Assembly: GCF_010729485.1 (NCBI RefSeq) | Contig: NZ_AP022609.1 | Span: 2,170,001-2,234,000 of the forward strand | Source of the DNA: Mycolicibacter hiberniae | GTDB taxonomy: Bacteria; Actinomycetota; Actinomycetes; Mycobacteriales; Mycobacteriaceae | DNA length: 64,000 nt | Reading direction: 5' to 3' | Shown here: one piece after another, positions 1 through 8,914 of the stretch | Layout of the letters: the number at the start of each line of letters is the position of its first letter | How positions within the stretch are numbered: the first letter of the stretch is position 1 | Translations under genes and position numbers: made by a program | Notes under the pieces: generated by a model | Databases searched by the model: none | Seen by the model: only the letters and a program-made list of their open reading frames with translations | What the model was told of the DNA's origin: nothing

Positions 1-2
1 TT

Positions 3-596
3 GCGCTACAGGCGCTCCCCGATCCGGATCGGCTGCAGGAGCTGGCCGACGACATCGCGGAGATCGCCGAGCTGACGCTGGGCAACTCGACCATCTACGA
101 CCGGTTCGCCGGGACCTCGGTGTTGCACCGGGAAGACGCCCTGGCGATGGGCACCCTCGGGTACGTGGCGCGGGCCAGCGGACTTGTCACCGACGCCCGC
201 CTGGACCACCCCACCACCGAGCTTCCGATCACCGAGGTAACGGCGACCGGCGGCGACGTACTGGCCCGCTACACCGTTCGCCGCGATGAATTCGCGGCGT
301 CAGTGGCGCTGTGCCGAACACTGATCGACAACCACACCGGCCCGATCGTGGTGCGCGAACCCCTTCCCCCGGTGACGGGCACCGGCAGCGGGATCGGCAT
401 CGTCGAGGGCTGGCGCGGCAGCATTGTGCACCGCGTGGAGGTCGGGTCCGACGGCCTCATCCGCCGCGCGAAAATCGTGGACCCGTCCTGGTTCAACTGG
501 CCCGCACTGCCGGTGGCAATGGCGGACACCATCGTCCCGGACTTCCCGCTGACGAACAAGAGCTTCAACCTGTCCTATGCCGGAAACGATTTATAG
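3..596 (+). CDS. NiFe-hydrogenase large-subunit-like protein (HycE/Rv0087 type), 5' end outside window
   Basis: The reading frame is already open at the window edge and ends in TAG at 594-596, so about 197 C-terminal residues are seen. The sequence resembles the C-terminal part of group 4 NiFe-hydrogenase large subunits and the complex I 49-kDa subunit (HycE/NuoD fold). Such proteins normally bind NiFe through a C-terminal CxxC. Here the tail ends in residues reading NKSFNLSYAGNDL, with no cysteine where the ligand pair belongs. The visible part therefore cannot hold a normal NiFe centre. It may be a NuoD-like structural or electron-transfer subunit, as I recall for the mycobacterial Rv0087-type proteins. 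The assignment rests on the C-terminal pattern; the N-terminal ligand motif is not visible. Confidence 0.7.
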   Translation, partial: ALQALPDPDRLQELADDIAEIAELTLGNSTIYDRFAGTSVLHREDALAMGTLGYVARASGLVTDARLDHPTTELPITEVTATGGDVLARYTVRRDEFAASVALCRTLIDNHTGPIVVREPLPPVTGTGSGIGIVEGWRGSIVHRVEVGSDGLIRRAKIVDPSWFNWPALPVAMADTIVPDFPLTNKSFNLSYAGNDL

Positions 597-618
597 CTGC
601 TGGGCGCAGAGCCCCTGT

Positions 619-637
619 ATGTCAGGATATTTGACAT
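619..637. promoter_or_regulatory. Perfect inverted repeat overlapping the marR start codon, likely autoregulatory operator
   Basis: The arms ATGTCA (619-624) and TGACAT (632-637) are exact reverse complements separated by 7 bases, and the right arm includes the first two bases of the ATG at 636. MarR dimers bind short palindromes of this kind near their own promoters. Binding here would block transcription or translation start of the downstream gene. The symmetry is seen directly; the function is inferred. Confidence 0.55.
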
Positions 638-1067
638 GATCGACGTGGACAGCGCCCCGCTGGGATACCTGCTGTATCGGGCCAGCTCAGCGCTGCGCCC
701 GCAGGTGACCGCAGTACTGGGACCGCTGGGGCTCACGCTGCCGGAGTTCGCCTGCATGCGGATGTTGTCGCTGCGCCCCGGGCTGTCCAGTGCCGAACTG
801 GCCCGCCACGCCGGAGTCACCCCACAGGCGATGAACACCGTGCTGCATCGGTTGGAGAACCGGGGAGCGGTGAGCCGCCCGGATTCGGTGCCTTTCGGTC
901 GCGCGCTGCCGGCGACGCTGACCGAGGCCGGCCAAGATTTGCTGACCGAGGCACAACAAGCCGTGCGCGTCGCCGACGGCCGGGTTCTGGCCGCGTTGAG
1001 CACATCCGAGCAGCACCGGCTGCGGGAGATGCTGGAGCGGATCGGCGCGGAGTGCTCGCCGGGTTGA
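636..1067 (+). CDS. MarR-family transcriptional regulator (Rv2887-like)
   Basis: This is a 143-residue winged-helix regulator of MarR size. The N-terminal helix reads APLGYLLYRASSALRP, the recognition helix region is near residues 45-75 (SSAELARHAGVTPQAMNTVL), and a wing follows at about 85-100. It is close in pattern to M. tuberculosis Rv2887, reported to repress the methyltransferase gene Rv0560c, with loss of function linked to resistance to certain compounds. It lies upstream of and convergent to amiC, the same arrangement as in M. tuberculosis. The ATG at 636 sits on a perfect palindrome, so autoregulation is likely. No ligand can be read from the sequence. Confidence 0.85.
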   Translation: MIDVDSAPLGYLLYRASSALRPQVTAVLGPLGLTLPEFACMRMLSLRPGLSSAELARHAGVTPQAMNTVLHRLENRGAVSRPDSVPFGRALPATLTEAGQDLLTEAQQAVRVADGRVLAALSTSEQHRLREMLERIGAECSPG

Positions 1068-1097
1068 TGGCGGCGCCCCCGCGCTTGCGGTCGCCGC

Positions 1098-2510
1098 TCA
1101 GGCGCGTTCGGCGATCGTGTGCCAGGGTTTGGCGGCCTCGAGCTCATAGGCCAGCTCCAGCAGGCGCGCGTCCTGCCCGACCGGGGCACTGAACATCATG
1201 CCCACCGGCAACCCGGCAGCGGACTCGGCCAGCGGCAAGGAGATCGCCGGCTCACCGGTCACGTTCTGCAGCGGAGTGAACGTCACCCAGGCCATCAGCC
1301 GGTCGATGATCTGCTCGTAGTCCGCGGTGGGGTCCAGGTGCCCCACCCTCGGTGTTTCATGGGCGAGCGTCGGGGTGAGCGCAACGTCGTAGTCGCCGTA
1401 CAGCCGCGAGGTGTGCCGCCGGCGTACCGAGGCCAACCGGGCGACCGCCAGGGGCAGCCGGTACAGCTGGCGGGTGGCATGGCGATCCAGTCCCAGCGTC
1501 AAATTGTCCAGCCGGGTGCGGTCGAAGCTGGGGCCGAACATCCGTCGGCCGCCCTTGACCAGGGCCGTGGACAGGAATGCCCAGTAGAGCAGGAAGTCAT
1601 CGGCGAAGCTCGCCGGGACCGGCGGCTGGTCCAGGTATTCGACATGGTGGCCGAGTTCCTCGAGCAGCGCGGCGGTCTTCAAGGTGAGCTCGCGCATCTC
1701 CGGCGACGTCTCCCGGGCGATCGACTGGGCGGTCACCGCGACCCTCAGACGCTGGGTGCTCGGCCCCCGGACGTCACCGATCGGCGCCAGCCCGGTGTTG
1801 CGCGAGATCCGTTCGGCCTCTGCGTAAAAGGCTGCCGTGTCCCGAACCGAACGCGTCACCACCCCGTTGAAGACGATCCGCAGCGGCATGGCGCGCAGGT
1901 CCTTGTCCAGCGGCAGCCGGCCCCGCGACGGCTTGAGCCCGACCAGGCCGTTGCAGGCCGCCGGGATGCGGATGGACCCGCCGCCGTCGTTGGCATGGGC
2001 GATCGGCACCACGCCGGCGGCGACGAATGCCGCCGACCCCGATGACGATGCCCCGGCCGTGTAGTCGGTGTTCCACGGGTTGCGTACCGCGCCGAGCCGG
2101 GGATGCTCGGCCGAGGCGCTGAATCCGAACTCGCTCAGCTGTGTTTTGCCCAGGGCGATCAGACCGGTGTTGCGGTACAGCTTGGCGAAGTCGCCGTCGG
2201 CTGCGGCGGGGTGCGGCTGCCAGGCGTCGGTGCCCTGCATGGTCGGCATTCCGGCGACGTCGACGTTGTCCTTGACGAACGTCGGCACACCCTGGAAGCG
2301 CCCCGAACCACCCCGTTTGGCGGCATCGCGGGCCTGGTCGAACGCCCGGTAGGCCAATGCGTTGAGTTCGGGATTGACCGCTTCGGCGCGCGCGATAGCG
2401 GCCTCGGCGAGTTCGACGGGCGATACCTCGCCCGATTGGAGTCGTTCGACCAGACCGAGCGCGTCGGAGTTGCCGAGCGCGTCGTCGCCGAAGGCGTGCA
2501 CAAGTTGCAT
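1098..2510 (-). CDS. amiC: Amidase-signature family amidase (AmiC-like)
   Basis: This 470-residue amidase-signature enzyme hydrolyses an amide or carbamate bond through a Ser-cisSer-Lys triad. Lys80 lies in the FVKDN motif, the cis-Ser is about Ser155 in GASSSGSA, and the nucleophile is Ser179 in DGGGSIRIP. All three are present. The ATG at 2510 (protein begins MQLVHAFGDD) was chosen because the upstream in-frame extension is low-complexity and covers the tsf terminator. It is the last gene downstream of rpsB-tsf but is separated from them by a strong stem-loop. The substrate is unknown; generic amidase is the safest label. Allophanate hydrolases share this fold, but nothing specific points to that role. 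Confidence 0.85.
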   Translation of the reverse strand: MQLVHAFGDDALGNSDALGLVERLQSGEVSPVELAEAAIARAEAVNPELNALAYRAFDQARDAAKRGGSGRFQGVPTFVKDNVDVAGMPTMQGTDAWQPHPAAADGDFAKLYRNTGLIALGKTQLSEFGFSASAEHPRLGAVRNPWNTDYTAGASSSGSAAFVAAGVVPIAHANDGGGSIRIPAACNGLVGLKPSRGRLPLDKDLRAMPLRIVFNGVVTRSVRDTAAFYAEAERISRNTGLAPIGDVRGPSTQRLRVAVTAQSIARETSPEMRELTLKTAALLEELGHHVEYLDQPPVPASFADDFLLYWAFLSTALVKGGRRMFGPSFDRTRLDNLTLGLDRHATRQLYRLPLAVARLASVRRRHTSRLYGDYDVALTPTLAHETPRVGHLDPTADYEQIIDRLMAWVTFTPLQNVTGEPAISLPLAESAAGLPVGMMFSAPVGQDARLLELAYELEAAKPWHTIAERA

Positions 2511-2598
2511 GCCGGTGACACTAGCCGACGGGCCGGGCGACGCTGTGCCGACTCGGCACTCCCCCGGCTCCGGCGGCCGGATGTGCTTATGCCCCAAC

Positions 2599-2642
2599 GA
2601 AAATCGCCGCCATGCCCGGAAACGGGCGTGGCGGCGATTTTC
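2599..2642 (-). terminator. Strong stem-loop terminator after tsf
   Basis: A 20-bp stem (2599-2618 with 2623-2642) has one G-T-type mismatch and a GAAA loop. It starts 13 bases after the tsf stop on the minus strand, and the minus-strand 3' side ends in a short T run. It should end rpsB-tsf transcription before amiC. Confidence 0.8.
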
Positions 2643-2655
2643 CTACGGCCGAAAA

Positions 2656-3471
2656 TCAGGCCTGGCCGACCTCGAACCGCACGAAGCGGGTCACGGTCAC
2701 GCCTGCCTCTTCCAGCAGCGCCTTGACGCTCTTCTTGGAGTCCGACACCGAGGACTGCTCCAGCAGCACGACGTCCTTGAAGAAGCCGGTGACCCGGCCC
2801 TCGACGATCTTGGGCAGGGCAGCCTCGGGCTTGCCCTCCTCCTTTGCCGTCTCCTCGGCGATCCGGCGCTCGTTGGCGACCAGGTCGGCGGGAACGTCGT
2901 CACGCGTGAGGTACTTGGCCTTGAGCGCGGCGATCTGCAGCGCCACGGCGTGTGCCGCCTCGGTGTTGGAGCCCTCGTACTCGACCAGGACGCCCACGGC
3001 CGGCGGCAGGTCGGAGGCCCGCTTGTGCAGGTAGGTCTCCACGTTGCCGTCGAAGTAGGCGACCCGGCGCAGCTCGAGCTTCTCGCCGATCTTGGCCGAC
3101 AGCGCCTCGATCGCCTCGCCGACGGTGCGGTCGCCGGCCTTGGCGGCCTTGAGCACCTCGACGTCGTCGGTCTTGGCCGCGGCGGCCGCGGTCACGACCT
3201 CCTCGGCCAGCGCCTGGAACTCGGCGTTCTTGGCGACGAAATCGGTCTCGGAGTTCAACTCGATCAGGGCGCCGTCCTTGGCGGCGACCAGGCCTTCGGC
3301 GGTGGCGCGCTCAGCGCGCTTGCCGACGTCCTTGGCGCCCTTGATGCGCAGCACCTCGACGGCCTTGTCGAAGTCGCCGTCGCTCTCGGCCAGCGCATTC
3401 TTGCAGTCCATCATGCCTGAGCCGGTGAGTTCCCGAAGCCGCTTGACGTCGGCAGCGGTGTAGTTCGCCAC
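2656..3471 (-). CDS. tsf: Translation elongation factor Ts
   Basis: EF-Ts exchanges GDP for GTP on EF-Tu. The 271-residue protein starts [17 protein letters not shown], a UBA-like N-terminal domain, and carries the EF-Tu-binding TDFV motif at about residues 76-79 in SETDFVAKN. The length matches actinobacterial EF-Ts. It follows rpsB by 15 bases on the same strand, the classic rpsB-tsf operon, and is closed by the stem-loop at 2599-2642. The start is ATG at 3471. Confidence 0.98.
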   Translation of the reverse strand: MANYTAADVKRLRELTGSGMMDCKNALAESDGDFDKAVEVLRIKGAKDVGKRAERATAEGLVAAKDGALIELNSETDFVAKNAEFQALAEEVVTAAAAAKTDDVEVLKAAKAGDRTVGEAIEALSAKIGEKLELRRVAYFDGNVETYLHKRASDLPPAVGVLVEYEGSNTEAAHAVALQIAALKAKYLTRDDVPADLVANERRIAEETAKEEGKPEAALPKIVEGRVTGFFKDVVLLEQSSVSDSKKSVKALLEEAGVTVTRFVRFEVGQA

Positions 3472-3486
3472 TGTGGTGTGCCTTTC

Positions 3487-4314
3487 CTACGATGCGTCGG
3501 TGGTGGTGTCGGCGCCGGCGGCGGCGTCGGGTGCAGAGGTGGTGGCGCCGGCCAGCAACTCCTGCTCCCACTCGGCCAGCGGCTCAACCGCGTCGGCCTC
3601 AGCCTTGCCCGCACCGTTGCCCTGACCTGCCCGGGCCTGCAGCCCCTCGGCCACCGCGGAAGCGATGACCTTGGTCAGCAGAGCCGCCGAGCGGATCGCG
3701 TCGTCATTGCCCGGGATCGGGTAGTCGACGAGGTCGGGGTCGCAGTTGGTGTCCAGGATCGCGATGACCGGGATGCCCAGCTTGCGGGCCTCGCCGACGG
3801 CGATGTGCTCCTTGTTGGTGTCGACGACCCAGATGGCCGAGGGCACCTTGGCCATGTCGCGGATACCGCCGAGGCTGCGCTCCAGCTTGTTCTTCTCGCG
3901 GGTCAGCATCAAGATTTCCTTCTTGGTGCGTCCCTCGAAACCGCCGGTCTGCTCCATGGCCTCGAGCTCCTTGAGGCGCTGCAGACGCTTGTGCACGGTG
4001 GAGAAGTTGGTGAGCATGCCGCCCAGCCAGCGCTGGTTGACGTAGGGCATCCCGACCCGGGTGGCCTCGGCCGCGACCGACTCCTGCGCCTGCTTCTTGG
4101 TGCCGACGAACATTATCGAACCGCCGTGGGCGACGGTCTCCTTGACGAACTCGTACGCCTTGTCGATGTACGTCAGCGTCTGCTGCAAGTCGATGATGTA
4201 GATGCCGTTGCGGTCGGTGAAGATGAACCGCTTCATCTTGGGGTTCCAACGACGGGTCTGATGCCCGAAGTGGGCGCCGCTGTCGAGCAGCTGCTTCATG
4301 GTCACTACGGCCAT
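3487..4314 (-). CDS. rpsB: 30S ribosomal protein S2
   Basis: Ribosomal protein S2, 275 residues from the ATG at 4314 ([19 protein letters not shown]). The hallmark [15 protein letters not shown] region and the repeated S2 core are intact. The C-terminal 40 residues are Ala/Thr/Asp-rich, as in other mycobacterial S2 proteins. An in-frame extension upstream to 4437 is rejected because conserved S2 sequence starts at MAVVTM. It is the first gene of the rpsB-tsf operon, with a roughly 235-base leader/promoter region shared with the divergent M23 peptidase gene. Confidence 0.98.
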   Translation of the reverse strand: MAVVTMKQLLDSGAHFGHQTRRWNPKMKRFIFTDRNGIYIIDLQQTLTYIDKAYEFVKETVAHGGSIMFVGTKKQAQESVAAEATRVGMPYVNQRWLGGMLTNFSTVHKRLQRLKELEAMEQTGGFEGRTKKEILMLTREKNKLERSLGGIRDMAKVPSAIWVVDTNKEHIAVGEARKLGIPVIAILDTNCDPDLVDYPIPGNDDAIRSAALLTKVIASAVAEGLQARAGQGNGAGKAEADAVEPLAEWEQELLAGATTSAPDAAAGADTTTDAS

Positions 4315-4459
4315 GGCTGTATCCAGCTTTCTTAGTGTCGGTTGTCGCCCGGCGTCGGGTGAGGCCGGGCCCTGGTGCCTGCTGAGATACCGGACCCCTG
4401 TCGGGGACCATCCGGCATCCGATTGTGGTGCAGACACGCGAAGTCAGTCCGCTTGACGC

Positions 4460-4507
4460 GAACTGCGTAGCCGAGTTTACACCGTCCCAACAGGTGCTTT
4501 GTCCACA
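4460..4507 (-). promoter_or_regulatory. Candidate rpsB promoter with overlapping DnaA-box-like site
   Basis: On the minus strand a TAAACT hexamer (plus 4473-4478) fits the mycobacterial -10 pattern TANNNT and lies about 160 bases upstream of rpsB. The nonamer TTGTCCACA at 4499-4507 matches the mycobacterial DnaA box as I recall it and lies just upstream of the hexamer, where a regulator would meet RNA polymerase. No good -35 is visible. Both calls rest on short motifs. Confidence 0.35.
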
Positions 4508-4551
4508 GCGGTGACTGGCCGGTTTCGGGGCCGCCGGAGTGCACTGGGGGC

Positions 4552-5046
4552 ATGCGATTTGCGGCGTTGTTACTGGCCGCCAGCTTACTGCTCGCCCCGC
4601 CGGCTGTGGGCAGCCCGATCCGGCTGGATTGGCCGCTGCGACCGCGCCCGGCGGTGGCGCGGCCGTTCGACGCACCTCGCCCGGACTGGCGGCGCGGTCA
4701 CCGGGGCGTGGACCTGGCCGCCGAGCCGGGCCAGCCGGTGTACGCCCCGGGGGCCGCGACAGTGGTGTTCGCCGGGCGGTCCGGTGGACAGCCGGTGGTG
4801 TCGCTGGACCATCCCGGCGGGCTGCGCACCAGCTACCAGCCGGTTTCGGCAAAGGTGCGGGCCGGGCAGCTGCTGGCCGCGGGATCGGTGCTCGGCACGG
4901 TGGAGCCCGGCCATCCGGGCTGCGCCGCGCCGGCCTGCCTGCATTGGGGCGCGATGTGGGGTCCGGCGTCGCGCGCCGACTACGTCGACCCGCTGGGGTT
5001 GCTGGCCTCGACGCCGATTCGGCTCAAGCCGCTGTCGAGCGGCTAG
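4552..5046 (+). CDS. Secreted M23-family (LytM-like) peptidase, Rv2891-like
   Basis: The 164-residue protein has a Sec signal peptide (hydrophobic residues 3-18, likely cleavage near AVG-SP) and an M23 peptidoglycan endopeptidase domain. Zinc ligands are visible as His50 and Asp54 in GHRGVDLA and His131 in CLHWG. The usual HxH is CxH, so the first histidine of that motif is replaced by Cys129; this form is common in actinobacterial members as far as I recall. It may cut peptidoglycan cross-links or act as an activator. It is transcribed divergently from rpsB, and its stop codon overlaps that of the next gene in a shared CTAG at 5043-5046. Confidence 0.85.
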   Translation: MRFAALLLAASLLLAPPAVGSPIRLDWPLRPRPAVARPFDAPRPDWRRGHRGVDLAAEPGQPVYAPGAATVVFAGRSGGQPVVSLDHPGGLRTSYQPVSAKVRAGQLLAAGSVLGTVEPGHPGCAAPACLHWGAMWGPASRADYVDPLGLLASTPIRLKPLSSG

Positions 5047-5909
5047 GACGCCAGCACCCGGCGCAGAAAATCGGTCATCACGGCAACGACGGCCTCGGGC
5101 TGGTCCCGTTGGACCCAATGGCCGGCACCGGCGATGACTTTCAACTCGGCGTGCGGGATCAGCGCAGCGGCCGCGCGCGCACGCGCCACCGGCACGCCGA
5201 CATCCCGGTCGCCGTGCACGATCAGCACCGGCCGCGCGATGTCCGCCAGTCGCTTGGTGTAGTCGGTTCTCAACCGGTTCCACAACATCTCATTGCGCTG
5301 CCATTGCTCGAAAGCGGTGAACCCGGGCTGGCGGGCTGCCGCGACGATCTCCGCGACCAGCTCCGGGGTGCGTTGCGCCGGGTCGCGGATCAGGGATTTG
5401 AGGCTCCAGGCCAAGGCCGCACTGTTGGTCGCCATCGCGCGGGTGGCCAGGTCGAGCGCACCGGTGCGCTGCATCGCCCAAGCCAGCACCTGTCGCCCGC
5501 CGGGCAGCCGCGGCATCAACCCATAACTGTCCAGCAGCACCGCCCCGGCGACGCGTTGCGGCCGTGCCAGCACATGGCCGATGGTCAGTCCCCCGCCCAG
5601 CGACAGGCCGCCGATGGCGTAGCGGTCCAGGCCGAGCGCGTCGACGAACTCCCCGACGTAGGCCACCAGCCGTTGCTGCGTCACCCGCCAGTCGGGCAGC
5701 GGACTGGCACCGCAACCCGGATGATCGGGCGCGACGACCCGAAAGCCGCCGGCGGCCAGCCGCGGTCCGACAGCACCCCAGGACAGCGCCGCGTTGTCGG
5801 TCCCGCCGCCGTGCAGCAGCACCACGGTGCCGGCCGGCGGGTCGTCGGGGCGGAAGTCGAGGTAGGAGACCCGCGCTGAGGGGAGGTCGACGAATTCCCG
5901 CACGGTCAC
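5043..5909 (-). CDS. Alpha/beta-fold hydrolase
   Basis: A 288-residue alpha/beta hydrolase with oxyanion region LLHGGGTDN (31-39), nucleophile Ser103 in GLSLGG, a late Asp in [10 protein letters not shown] and His264 in [11 protein letters not shown]. It lacks a signal peptide and is probably cytosolic. The GTG start at 5909 overlaps the xerC stop by four bases (GTGA), so it is translationally coupled behind xerC. The substrate cannot be read; esterase, C-C hydrolase or haloperoxidase-like activities are all possible. Confidence 0.8.
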   Translation of the reverse strand: MTVREFVDLPSARVSYLDFRPDDPPAGTVVLLHGGGTDNAALSWGAVGPRLAAGGFRVVAPDHPGCGASPLPDWRVTQQRLVAYVGEFVDALGLDRYAIGGLSLGGGLTIGHVLARPQRVAGAVLLDSYGLMPRLPGGRQVLAWAMQRTGALDLATRAMATNSAALAWSLKSLIRDPAQRTPELVAEIVAAARQPGFTAFEQWQRNEMLWNRLRTDYTKRLADIARPVLIVHGDRDVGVPVARARAAAALIPHAELKVIAGAGHWVQRDQPEAVVAVMTDFLRRVLAS

Positions 5910-6805
5910 GCTCGCGGATGGGCCTGATCGTGCACGGCACGCAGCCGGGCAACCGTGACATGGGTGTAGAGCTGGGTGGTGGCCAGGCTGGAGTGCCCGA
6001 GCAGTTCCTGCACGATCCGCAGGTCTGCCCCGCCCTCCAGCAGGTGCGTGGCCGCGGTATGGCGCAGGCCGTGGGGACCCATGTCTGGTGTGCCACCCAC
6101 CGCGGCGACGGTCTGGTGCACCACGGTGCGGGCCTGGCGGGGATCAAGGCGCCCGCCGCGGGCGCCGAGCAGCAGCGCCGGGCCGGATTCGGCGGTCGCC
6201 AGCGGCGGTCGCCCGCGCCCGAGCCACGCCTGCAGGGCTTCGGCGGCGGGCTCCCCGAACGGAACGGTCCGTTGCTTGTTGCCTTTGCCCACGACCCGCA
6301 GCACCCGACGGGAGCTGTCCACGTCATCGATGTCGAGTCCGCACAGTTCGCTGACCCGTACCGCTGTGGCGTAGAGCAACTCGGTGATCAATCTGTCCCG
6401 TAACGCTAGCGGATCTTCTTGTTGTGCACCGGATTTCGCGGCATCCATCACTTCTTGAGCCTGGTCGCGGCGCAGCACCGCCGGCAGTGTGCGGTGGGAT
6501 TTCGGCAGCTGCAGACGAGCCCCGGGATCCGATGTCAGCAGTCCGCGGCGCGCCGCCCAGGCGGTGAAGGTCTTGACCGTCGACGTGCGCCGTGCCAGCG
6601 TGCTGCGGGCGGCGCCGGCGCCGGCCTGCGTGGCCAGCCAGCTGCGCAGCAGCGGAAGGCTCAGCTCATCGATGCGACTATGTCCGCGTTCGGCGAGAAA
6701 CCCGAACAGCGATCGCAGGTCGCCGAGGTAGGCGCGCCGGGTGTGGTCCGACCGGCCCCGCTCCAAAGCCAGGTACTGGTCGAACTCATCGAGAATCGCG
6801 TCCAC
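5906..6805 (-). CDS. xerC: Tyrosine recombinase XerC
   Basis: XerC with XerD resolves chromosome dimers at dif. The 299-residue protein has an N-terminal SAM-like core-binding domain (5-90) and a C-terminal catalytic domain. The full active set is visible: Arg150 (TAVRVSEL), Lys174 (VGKGNKQR), His245 and Arg248 (HGLRHT), His271 (LLGHSS) and Tyr280 (TQLYTH). The start is GTG at 6805. The syntenic position in M. tuberculosis (Rv2894c) and the length argue for housekeeping XerC rather than a phage integrase. It is followed by a coupled alpha/beta hydrolase gene. Confidence 0.93.
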   Translation of the reverse strand: MDAILDEFDQYLALERGRSDHTRRAYLGDLRSLFGFLAERGHSRIDELSLPLLRSWLATQAGAGAARSTLARRTSTVKTFTAWAARRGLLTSDPGARLQLPKSHRTLPAVLRRDQAQEVMDAAKSGAQQEDPLALRDRLITELLYATAVRVSELCGLDIDDVDSSRRVLRVVGKGNKQRTVPFGEPAAEALQAWLGRGRPPLATAESGPALLLGARGGRLDPRQARTVVHQTVAAVGGTPDMGPHGLRHTAATHLLEGGADLRIVQELLGHSSLATTQLYTHVTVARLRAVHDQAHPRA

Positions 6806-6838
6806 CGGGCCACGCTCTCAGACCGGTTGCCCGCAGCC

Positions 6839-7999
6839 TCAGGTGACGCGCCGCAACGTTTCCGGGGTGAGATCAACCCGTGACGGATACCCGTCCACCG
6901 CCATGATGAGGTCGGCCTCGGCCAGCAGCGAGCGCAGCACGTGCACGATTCCGGCGGTCCCGCCCAGCGCCAGTCCATAGGCATAGGGCCGGCCGATGCC
7001 GACCGCGGTCGCCCCCAGCGCCAGGGCCTTGATGATGTCGGCGCCGGTTCGGACGCCCGAATCGAAGAGCACCGGCATCCCGTCGGCGGCCGCCACCACA
7101 TCGGGCAGGCAGTCCAGGGCGGGTAGTCCCCCGTTGGCCTGACGACCGCCGTGCGTGGAGCAGTACACGCCGTCCACACCGCCGTCGCGGGCGCGCCGCA
7201 CGTCGTCTGGGTGACAGATGCCCTTGACGATCAGCGGCAGGTCGGTCAAGGACCGCAGCCACGGCAGGTCAGCCCAGGTCAGCGGATTGCCGAAGGTCTG
7301 CACCCAGGACAGGATCGCGGCTTGCGGGTTCTCCTCCGGCGGCTGGGCCAGGCTTGCGCGGAACACCGGGTCGGAGAAGTAGTTGGCCAGGCAGTGACCC
7401 CGCAGCTGCGGGAAGTTCGAGGTGGCCAGATCCCGCGGTCGCCAGCCCGGAACCCACGTATCAAGGGTGACGACGATCGCCCGGTAGCCCGCGCCCTGAG
7501 CGCGCTGCACCAGACTGGCGGCCAGCTCCCGGTCCTTGGGGGTATACAGCTGGAAAAAACCCGGGGTATCCCCGAATTCGGCGGCGACGTCCTCAAGCGG
7601 GTCGGCGGTCAGGGTGGACACCATCATCGGCACGCCGGTAGCGGCCGCCGCGCGCGCACTGGCCAGGTCACCGTGTCCGTCCTGGGCACAGATGCCGATG
7701 ACGCCGATCGGAGCCATGAAGACCGGCGCCGGCAACCGCAGTCCGAACATCTCGACGGACAAGTCCCGCTCGGCGGCGCCGACGAACATCCGCGGTATGA
7801 GCCCCCACTTGTCGAAAGCCGCGACGTTGGCTCGCTGAGTGCGCTCGTCACCAGCGCCCCCGGCCACATAGGACCACACCGAGGGGGAAAGTGCAGCAGC
7901 AGCTTTGGCCTCCAACTCGGTGTAGGTCATCGGAAGCGACGGCAACACCCCGGCCAGGCCCTGCAGGTAGATCTCGAACTGGTAGTCCCCGAATGCCAT
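6839..7999 (-). CDS. FMN-dependent alpha-hydroxy-acid oxidase, lactate 2-monooxygenase-like
   Basis: A 386-residue flavoenzyme of the glycolate oxidase/lactate dehydrogenase family. The C-terminal half strongly recalls M. smegmatis lactate 2-monooxygenase (lactate plus O2 to acetate, CO2 and water): Lys259 ([10 protein letters not shown]), catalytic His283 and Arg286 in [11 protein letters not shown], then [10 protein letters not shown] and GIGRPYAYG for FMN phosphate binding. Start chosen as ATG at 7999 ([10 protein letters not shown]), with GAGG a few bases upstream and only 4 bases after the preceding stop. It sits between xerC and the siderophore reductase gene, which are neighbours in M. 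tuberculosis, so it looks lineage-specific. A lactate oxidase or dehydrogenase activity is the alternative. Confidence 0.8.
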   Translation of the reverse strand: MAFGDYQFEIYLQGLAGVLPSLPMTYTELEAKAAAALSPSVWSYVAGGAGDERTQRANVAAFDKWGLIPRMFVGAAERDLSVEMFGLRLPAPVFMAPIGVIGICAQDGHGDLASARAAAATGVPMMVSTLTADPLEDVAAEFGDTPGFFQLYTPKDRELAASLVQRAQGAGYRAIVVTLDTWVPGWRPRDLATSNFPQLRGHCLANYFSDPVFRASLAQPPEENPQAAILSWVQTFGNPLTWADLPWLRSLTDLPLIVKGICHPDDVRRARDGGVDGVYCSTHGGRQANGGLPALDCLPDVVAAADGMPVLFDSGVRTGADIIKALALGATAVGIGRPYAYGLALGGTAGIVHVLRSLLAEADLIMAVDGYPSRVDLTPETLRRVT

Positions 8000-8003
8000 G
8001 GCC

Positions 8004-8888
8004 TCAGGCCCTGCGCTCTGCGCCGGCGGCCTCGGCAGCTTCTGCGGCGGCGAGTTCCTTCTTCCACTGCCGGAAGGTCTCCTCGGTGCGCCCACGCCGC
8101 CAGTAACCGGAGATCGACGCCCACTTGGCGTCGACCCCGCGCTCCTTGCGGATATAGGGCCGAAGGTTGTGCATGACCGCCTGGGCCTCGCCGTGGATGA
8201 AGACCTGAACCCGGCCCGGCAGCCACGCGGCGGTGGTGACCGCCTCGATCAGCGGGTCGTTGTCCCCGGCCCGTTCCTGGCCCACCAGGTCGGCACGTGC
8301 GCCCCGGTGCAGCCAGATGAGCTCGACTCCTTCCGGCGCATCCAACACGATCTCGTCTTCGGGGCCGGCCACTTCGATGAACGCCTTGCCGACCGCACCG
8401 GCCGGCAGGGCCTCCAGCGCCGCGGAGATCGCCGGCAGAGCACTCTCGTCACCGGCCAGCAGGTGCCAGTCGGCGCTGGGGTCGGGCGCGTAGGCGCCAT
8501 TGGGACCCATCAGGTACACCGCATCGCCGGGCTGCGCACTGCGGGCCCACGGGCCGACCACACCGTGGTCACCGTGCACCGAGACATCGATGGCGATTTC
8601 CCGGCTCAGCGAATCGGCCCGCCGCACCGTCAGGGTGCGGATCACGGGGCGGTGCTCCTCGGGCAGGCGGTCGAAGCTGTCCAGCGTCAACGGGCGCGGG
8701 AGCGCGTCCACGTCGACCTCATGGCGCACAAAGAGCACCTTGACGTACGAATCTGTGAAAACGCTGGGCGTAAATGTGTCAAACCCACTGCCGCCCAAAA
8801 CCACTCGAATCATGTGTGCCGAAGCATGTTCGGTTCGGACAACTTCGAAAGTGTGAACCGGTCGCCCCGCCACGCTGCCTCCGTTCAT
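8004..8888 (-). CDS. viuB: Siderophore-interacting FAD/NAD(P)H reductase (ViuB-like)
   Basis: A 294-residue siderophore-interacting protein that should reduce ferric siderophore complexes and release iron in the cytosol. The FAD motif is R84-T-L-T (RxYS/T type), followed by a phosphate-binding [11 protein letters not shown] region and a C-terminal NAD(P)H domain ending in [11 protein letters not shown], typical of ViuB/SIP proteins. The C-terminal tail is Ala/Glu-rich. The start is ATG at 8888. M. tuberculosis Rv2895c is the positional counterpart. No IdeR-like operator was recognised upstream. Confidence 0.88.
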   Translation of the reverse strand: MNGGSVAGRPVHTFEVVRTEHASAHMIRVVLGGSGFDTFTPSVFTDSYVKVLFVRHEVDVDALPRPLTLDSFDRLPEEHRPVIRTLTVRRADSLSREIAIDVSVHGDHGVVGPWARSAQPGDAVYLMGPNGAYAPDPSADWHLLAGDESALPAISAALEALPAGAVGKAFIEVAGPEDEIVLDAPEGVELIWLHRGARADLVGQERAGDNDPLIEAVTTAAWLPGRVQVFIHGEAQAVMHNLRPYIRKERGVDAKWASISGYWRRGRTEETFRQWKKELAAAEAAEAAGAERRA

Positions 8889-8904
8889 CGGCCTGCCCCA
8901 GCCG

Positions 8905-8910
8905 ACTATA
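8905..8910 (-). promoter_or_regulatory. Candidate -10 hexamer for viuB
   Basis: TATAGT on the minus strand lies 16 bases upstream of the viuB ATG, in the 26-base gap after dprA. The spacing would give a very short leader. No -35 element or iron-box was found. Confidence 0.4.
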
Positions 8911-8914
8911 CGAG

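Noticed and set aside
5906..6805. Phage or integrative-element integrase
   Set aside because: Syntenic position, 299-residue length and lack of other mobile genes point to housekeeping XerC; no attachment-site repeats or IS elements were seen.
8889..8914. IdeR iron box before viuB
   Set aside because: No 19-bp TTAGG-type palindrome is present; only a TATAGT -10-like hexamer.
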